Part shown: piece after piece, positions 34,485 to 40,211 of the stretch | How the letters are laid out: every line of letters starts with the position of its first letter | Numbering within the stretch: position 1 is the first letter of the stretch | Assembly: GCA_001303545.1 (NCBI GenBank) | Contig: LJUA01000001.1 | Span: 1 to 40,211, forward strand | Length of the DNA: 40,211 bases | Source of the DNA: Dehalococcoidia bacterium SM23_28_2 | GTDB taxonomy: Bacteria > Chloroflexota > Dehalococcoidia > SM23-28-2 | Direction of reading: 5' to 3' | Translations under genes and position numbers: made by a program | The notes under the pieces: model-generated | What the model was told of the DNA's origin: nothing | The model's database searches: none | Seen by the model: the letters and a program-made list of their open reading frames with translations, nothing else

Positions 34485-35368
34485 ACCCGCCTCAGGACGC
34501 GCTTACCGAAAATACCGGTCGGTCTGATCACCAACACCAAGATGATGATGAAGACGGTCACTGTCAGGGCCATCTCGGGCCCCAGCCATTCCTTGGGAGT
34601 GTAGGTCCCCACCAGGCTCTCGGTTACGCCGATAATGAGGCCTCCCACGACCGCCCCAAAGGGGCTGTCCAAGCCTCCCAAGACGGCGGCGGCGAAGGCG
34701 TAGAGGAGCACGGCCAACATCATGGGGGGCTGCAGCAGAACAATGGGGGCAACGAACATCCCCGCCACTGCCCCCACAGACGCCGAGAGAGCCCAACCCA
34801 GAGTTAGCATGCGACCAACGCGGATGCCCATCAGCCGACTGGCCGTCGCGTTCTGAGCGGTGGCTCGCATCGCCAGGCCGAGAGGGGTGTACTGGAAGAA
34901 AACATACAAGCCAATCATGATCAGCGCCGCGAAAAGCATGATCGCCAGGTCATGAACGCTGAGGACAACGGCCCCCAGCTTGACCGTCTCATCATTAATG
35001 GGATAGTGGCTAAAGGCTTGGGGCTGGCCACCCCAGACTATGGTTGCTACGTTGCTGAAGATGGCGAATAGGCCGAGGGTGACGATGATGACGTTCAGGG
35101 TGGGCGCTCCCTCCACCGGCCGTATGACCACCCGCTCGATCAAGGCGCCGAGGCCCCCCGCCATGAGCAGGATCAAAATGAAGACGAGCCAGTAGGTCCC
35201 CCAGTGAAGCATCGTCCAGGCCACGAAGGTGGTGAACATGGCCATCTCACCCTGAGCGAAGTTGATGACGGTGGTGGAGCGATAAATAAGGACTAGGGCC
35301 AGGGCCAGCAGTCCGTAGATGCTGCCGGTGGCCAAGCCCGCTGCCACCTGCTGCAATAATTCGTCCAC
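34481..35368 (-). CDS. livH: Branched-chain amino-acid type ABC permease (LivH)
   Basis: Partner permease of LivM, 295 residues, normal size, with about eight hydrophobic segments. Typical LivH sequence: GLATGSIYGLLALALVLIYR, STTVINFAQGEMAMFTTF, TPLGLAMRATAQNATASRLM (cytoplasmic coupling loop), and GGLDSPFGAVVGGLIIGVTE. The start is GTG 35368 with GGGAGAGG six bases upstream. It follows livF after 18 bases and overlaps livM by a few bases. Membrane channel for the LivK ligand. Confidence 0.95.
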   Translation of the reverse strand: MDELLQQVAAGLATGSIYGLLALALVLIYRSTTVINFAQGEMAMFTTFVAWTMLHWGTYWLVFILILLMAGGLGALIERVVIRPVEGAPTLNVIIVTLGLFAIFSNVATIVWGGQPQAFSHYPINDETVKLGAVVLSVHDLAIMLFAALIMIGLYVFFQYTPLGLAMRATAQNATASRLMGIRVGRMLTLGWALSASVGAVAGMFVAPIVLLQPPMMLAVLLYAFAAAVLGGLDSPFGAVVGGLIIGVTESLVGTYTPKEWLGPEMALTVTVFIIILVLVIRPTGIFGKRVLRRV

Positions 35369-35386
35369 TTCGCCTCTCCCTGGTCC

Positions 35387-36229
35387 CTAGTAACCCAGAT
35401 AGGAGCGCCGCACCGCCTCGTCCTTCTGCAGGTTCTCGCTGGTGTCCGCCAAGACGATTCGGCCCGTCTCCAGAACGTAGCCCCGATGGGCGATGTCCAG
35501 GGCGAGGCTAGCGTTCTGTTCCACTAGGAGAATGGTCATTCCTTGGGTTCGGTTGATGGTCTCAATGATGCGAAAGATCTCCTGCGTTACCATGGGGGCA
35601 AGGCCCATGGACGGCTCATCGAGCAGGAGAAGGCGCGGGTTAGCCATTAGTCCGCGGGCGATGGCCAGCATCTGCTGCTCGCCCCCGCTGAGCGTACCTG
35701 ACATCTGCTTCCTTCGCTCGGCCAGGATGGGGAAGTGCTCGAATACCTGGTTGAGAGCCGCTTCGAAGTCTCGTCTTCGCCGCCGATATTGCCCGATCTC
35801 GCGCGCCGCGTCTCGAATGCCGCCGGTAGCGGCATGGAACAGGTCATGTCGAAGTCGGCCAAGTGGAGACAGATCCTCACGGTGGACCCGACGTCCGTCG
35901 CCGTGAGCTCTGGCGAACCTGGAGTAGGCCCCCAGCCTTAGATTCTCCAGCACAGTGAGTTCGCTGAAAAGCTGCCGCCCCTCGGGCACGTGAGAGATGC
36001 CAAGGGCGACGATCTCCTCCGCCGACATACGGTCGATCCGCCGCCCCTCGAACTCGATGGCGCCCTCCTTGGGTCGAAGCAGGCCCGATATGGCCCGCAG
36101 GGTGGAGCTCTTGCCAGCGCCGTTGGCCCCGAGCACCGTTACGATGCTTCCCTCCTGCACCTCCAGGGAGATGCCGTGGAGGGCAACGATGGGCCCGTAG
36201 GCCGCGATGACATCGCGAACCGCTAACAT
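35387..36229 (-). CDS. livF: Branched-chain amino-acid type ABC ATPase (LivF) with internal insertion
   Basis: One of two ATPases of the transporter, 280 residues. Walker A: TVLGANGAGKSSTLRAISG (about 31-49). LivF landmark: SHVPEGRQLFSELTVLENL. ABC signature: GTLSGGEQQMLAIARGL. Walker B: RLLLLDEPSMGLAP; the His-loop side ends VEQNASLALDIAHRGYVLE. Between LENLRLGAY and the FPILAERRKQ helix lies an extra Arg- and His-rich stretch of about 45 residues (103-153), which makes the protein longer than the ~235-240 typical for LivF. The reading frame is intact through it. Five bases separate it from livG. Confidence 0.93.
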   Translation of the reverse strand: MLAVRDVIAAYGPIVALHGISLEVQEGSIVTVLGANGAGKSSTLRAISGLLRPKEGAIEFEGRRIDRMSAEEIVALGISHVPEGRQLFSELTVLENLRLGAYSRFARAHGDGRRVHREDLSPLGRLRHDLFHAATGGIRDAAREIGQYRRRRRDFEAALNQVFEHFPILAERRKQMSGTLSGGEQQMLAIARGLMANPRLLLLDEPSMGLAPMVTQEIFRIIETINRTQGMTILLVEQNASLALDIAHRGYVLETGRIVLADTSENLQKDEAVRRSYLGY

Positions 36230-36234
36230 GTTCT

Positions 36235-37050
36235 CTACTCGCCCAGGTAGGCCTCAATGACGGCGGGGTTGCTTTGCACCTCCGCCGGCGTCCCCTCGGC
36301 GATCTTTCGGCCGAAGTTGAGGACGCAAATGCGATCGGAAATGGGCATGACAAGCTCCATATGGTGCTCAACCACCAGGATGGTCACCCGGAATTCGTCT
36401 CGCACGCTCTTAATGACTTCACCTAGGTGCCCCAGCTCTTCATGGCTGAGACCGCTCGCTGGCTCGTCGAGAAGGATCATCCGTGGCCTGGCGACCAGCG
36501 CCCGTGCCAGCTCCACATTCTTCTGAATGCCGAAGGAAAGGGCGCCAGCCGGTATGTTCTTTACCTGCTCCAGGCCAAGGAATTTAACCACTTCCTCCGC
36601 CGTATCCCGCGCCAACCGCTCCTCTCTCCACGACGTCGGCAGACGGGCGGCGCAGGCAAACACCTCTCGAAATGCGTGGATGGCGGCGTTGGCGTGTCGC
36701 CAGAACAGGCCCTTTCGGAGGGGTGGGGAGAAGCGACTGTGCTGGCCCACCAGCAGGTTCTGTATGACGGTCATAGTCTTGAACAGCTCTACGTTCTGGA
36801 AGGTGCGAGCGATACCCGTGTTCACAACGTCGTCCGGGCCCATCTTCACCAGATCATAGTCATCGAAGCGAATACTTCCCCGGTCGGGGTCGTAGATACG
36901 GCTTATGCAGTTGAAGAGGGTGGTCTTGCCAGCGCCATTGGGCCCGATGAGACTTACGATTTCGCCCGGATGAACATCAAGCGATACGTCGTCCAGGGCA
37001 ATGATCCCACCGAAGGACCTAGTGAGCTCGCGTATCTCTAATCCAGTCAC
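36235..37050 (-). CDS. livG: Branched-chain amino-acid type ABC ATPase (LivG)
   Basis: Second ATPase of the transporter and first gene of the leftward operon, 271 residues. Walker A: SLIGPNGAGKTTLFNCIS (~33-50). LivG landmark: NTGIARTFQNVELFKTMTV. Signature is slightly unusual, GALSFGIQKNVELARALVAR (most have YGxQR). Walker B: RMILLDEPASGLSHEE, then VVEHHMELVMPISDRICVL and a C-terminal NPAVIEAYLGE, typical of LivG. The start is GTG 37050, with AGGG about six bases before. livF follows after five bases. Confidence 0.95.
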   Translation of the reverse strand: MTGLEIRELTRSFGGIIALDDVSLDVHPGEIVSLIGPNGAGKTTLFNCISRIYDPDRGSIRFDDYDLVKMGPDDVVNTGIARTFQNVELFKTMTVIQNLLVGQHSRFSPPLRKGLFWRHANAAIHAFREVFACAARLPTSWREERLARDTAEEVVKFLGLEQVKNIPAGALSFGIQKNVELARALVARPRMILLDEPASGLSHEELGHLGEVIKSVRDEFRVTILVVEHHMELVMPISDRICVLNFGRKIAEGTPAEVQSNPAVIEAYLGE

Positions 37051-37110
37051 AACCCTAGAGAAAAACTACTGTTGGCATGTCTTGCAGGGCGTTTAGATTC
37101 AGCCCCGAAT

Positions 37111-37138
37111 ATAATAATGGTTTTGTCTTTAGGCGCAA
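37111..37138 (-). promoter_or_regulatory. Candidate promoter of the liv operon
   Basis: Minus strand TTGCGC (37138-37133), 16-bp spacer, TATTAT (37116-37111); start near 37104, about 55 bases before the livG GTG. Divergent from the valS promoter 73 bp away. Confidence 0.55.
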
Positions 37139-37210
37139 GTGCTGCCGGCAATAACTGTCATAAAATTGTTCGAGAAATAACCTTCTACATGGGCCAGCGC
37201 CCGAATTGGT

Positions 37211-37239
37211 TTGACGCAGACATGCACGAATATTACAAT
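37211..37239 (+). promoter_or_regulatory. Promoter of valS
   Basis: TTGACG (37211-37216), 17-bp spacer, TACAAT (37234-37239), near consensus. The start is expected at about 37246, immediately before the leader hairpin at 37250. Confidence 0.85.
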
Positions 37240-37249
37240 GCTAACACCT

Positions 37250-37295
37250 AGGGCGGCAAGCCTATCCCCACTGTCCGGGGCAAGTCTGCCGCCCT
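37250..37295 (+). promoter_or_regulatory. Structured 5' leader of valS
   Basis: A long-range stem AGGGCGGCA (37250-37258) with TGCCGCCCT (37287-37295) encloses an inner CCCC/GGGG hairpin. It begins a few bases after the predicted transcription start and ends about 40 bases before the ATG. No T-box core motif and no terminator U-run are seen, so its role (RNA stability or a control element) is open. Confidence 0.5.
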
Positions 37296-37335
37296 GTGTC
37301 GTGCTTGCATGACGCCAGGCAGGGAGCCGCTGACG

Positions 37336-40059
<2,724 letters not shown>

Positions 40060-40086
40060 ACCTATGAAGAGTACGGCAATGACGAA

Positions 40087-40117
40087 GGGCCTGAGCACAT
40101 CCGCTCAGGCCCTTTTT
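40087..40117 (+). terminator. Intrinsic terminator of valS
   Basis: Perfect 10-bp stem GGGCCTGAGC/GCTCAGGCCC with a 6-base loop followed by TTTTT (40113-40117), 27 bases after the valS stop. The core TGAGC/GCTCA matches the hairpin after VKOR. Confidence 0.92.
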
Positions 40118-40137
40118 CTGTCCGACGGGCTCGCGCT

Positions 40138-40211
40138 CTACAGGACGGGCAGGTAGCGCTTGATCTCGTAGTCGGTGACGTGGCGGCGGTAATCGCTCCA
40201 CTCGATGAGCT
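40138..40211 (-). CDS. glnA: Glutamine synthetase C-terminal fragment (rest outside window)
   Basis: Only the last 23 complete codons plus the stop (40140-40138) are present. The translation LIEWSDYRRHVTDYEIKRYL then PVL matches the conserved end of GlnA-type glutamine synthetases (Trp-x-x-Tyr-Arg ... Val-Thr-x-x-Glu ... Arg-Tyr-Leu). The enzyme makes glutamine from glutamate, ammonia and ATP. It is convergent with valS, with the valS terminator between them. Assignment rests on this short tail only, and whether it is GSI-alpha, GSI-beta or a GlnA paralogue cannot be seen. Confidence 0.75.
   Translation of the reverse strand, partial: LIEWSDYRRHVTDYEIKRYLPVL

Noticed and set aside
37240..37335. 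T-box before valS
   Set aside because: Leader is too short and lacks the T-box sequence; only a nested hairpin is visible.
37309..37335. ATG 37309 as the valS start
   Set aside because: No ribosome site precedes it, whereas ATG 37336 has AGGGAG at good distance.

Overview
The window is a GC-rich bacterial chromosome segment made of densely packed housekeeping genes, with no mobile element, CRISPR array, tRNA or rRNA that I can recognise. Several traits point to a free-living Chloroflexota-type bacterium, perhaps Dehalococcoidia-like. These are the short Gram-positive-style YidC next to KhpB/Jag, a c-di-AMP (ydaO-type) riboswitch, an unusually long RpoC, a DsbA/VKOR disulfide pair, the MEP isoprenoid genes ispD/ispF, and frequent GTG and TTG starts. 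This placement is an inference from gene content, not a phylogeny.

Left part (1-8.4 kb). The 3' end of a lytic transglycosylase gene is followed by the classic rpmH-rnpA-yidD-(lipoprotein)-yidC-khpB cluster, which has a strong sigma70-type promoter. A PQQ-type beta-propeller lipoprotein sits between yidD and yidC and appears to start at an ATT codon. A PfkB-family sugar kinase and a DinB-family protein complete the rightward run. Convergent to them is a leftward three-gene polyamine operon: speD homologue, deoxyhypusine-synthase-like gene, speB homologue.

Middle (8.5-18.4 kb). Leftward genes encode cysteine supply and charging (cysE-cysS, joined by a TTGA overlap), isoprenoid synthesis (ispD-ispF) and a PIN/TRAM membrane protein. 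Further along are a VTT/DedA-type membrane protein under a c-di-AMP riboswitch, and a tandem universal stress protein. Rightward genes then encode a large radical SAM protein and a DsbA-like oxidase overlapping its VKOR partner.

Right part (18.4-40.2 kb). rpoB-rpoC run leftward from their own TTGACA promoter, divergent from prs-secA and an unrecognised gene. RpoC has a long helical insertion and a Glu-rich C-terminal tail. A complete branched-chain amino-acid type ABC transporter follows (livG-livF-livH-livM-livK, leftward). It is divergent from valS, the valyl-tRNA synthetase gene, which has a promoter, a structured leader and an intrinsic terminator. The window ends in the C-terminal codons of a glutamine synthetase gene.

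The most interesting items are: (i) the riboswitch whose predicted transcription start coincides with the first base of the aptamer, placed before a VTT membrane protein gene; (ii) the speD/DHS-like/speB operon, which could be a compact agmatine-based polyamine route without a spermidine synthase; (iii) the ATT start; and (iv) lineage-specific insertions in SecA, RpoC and LivF.
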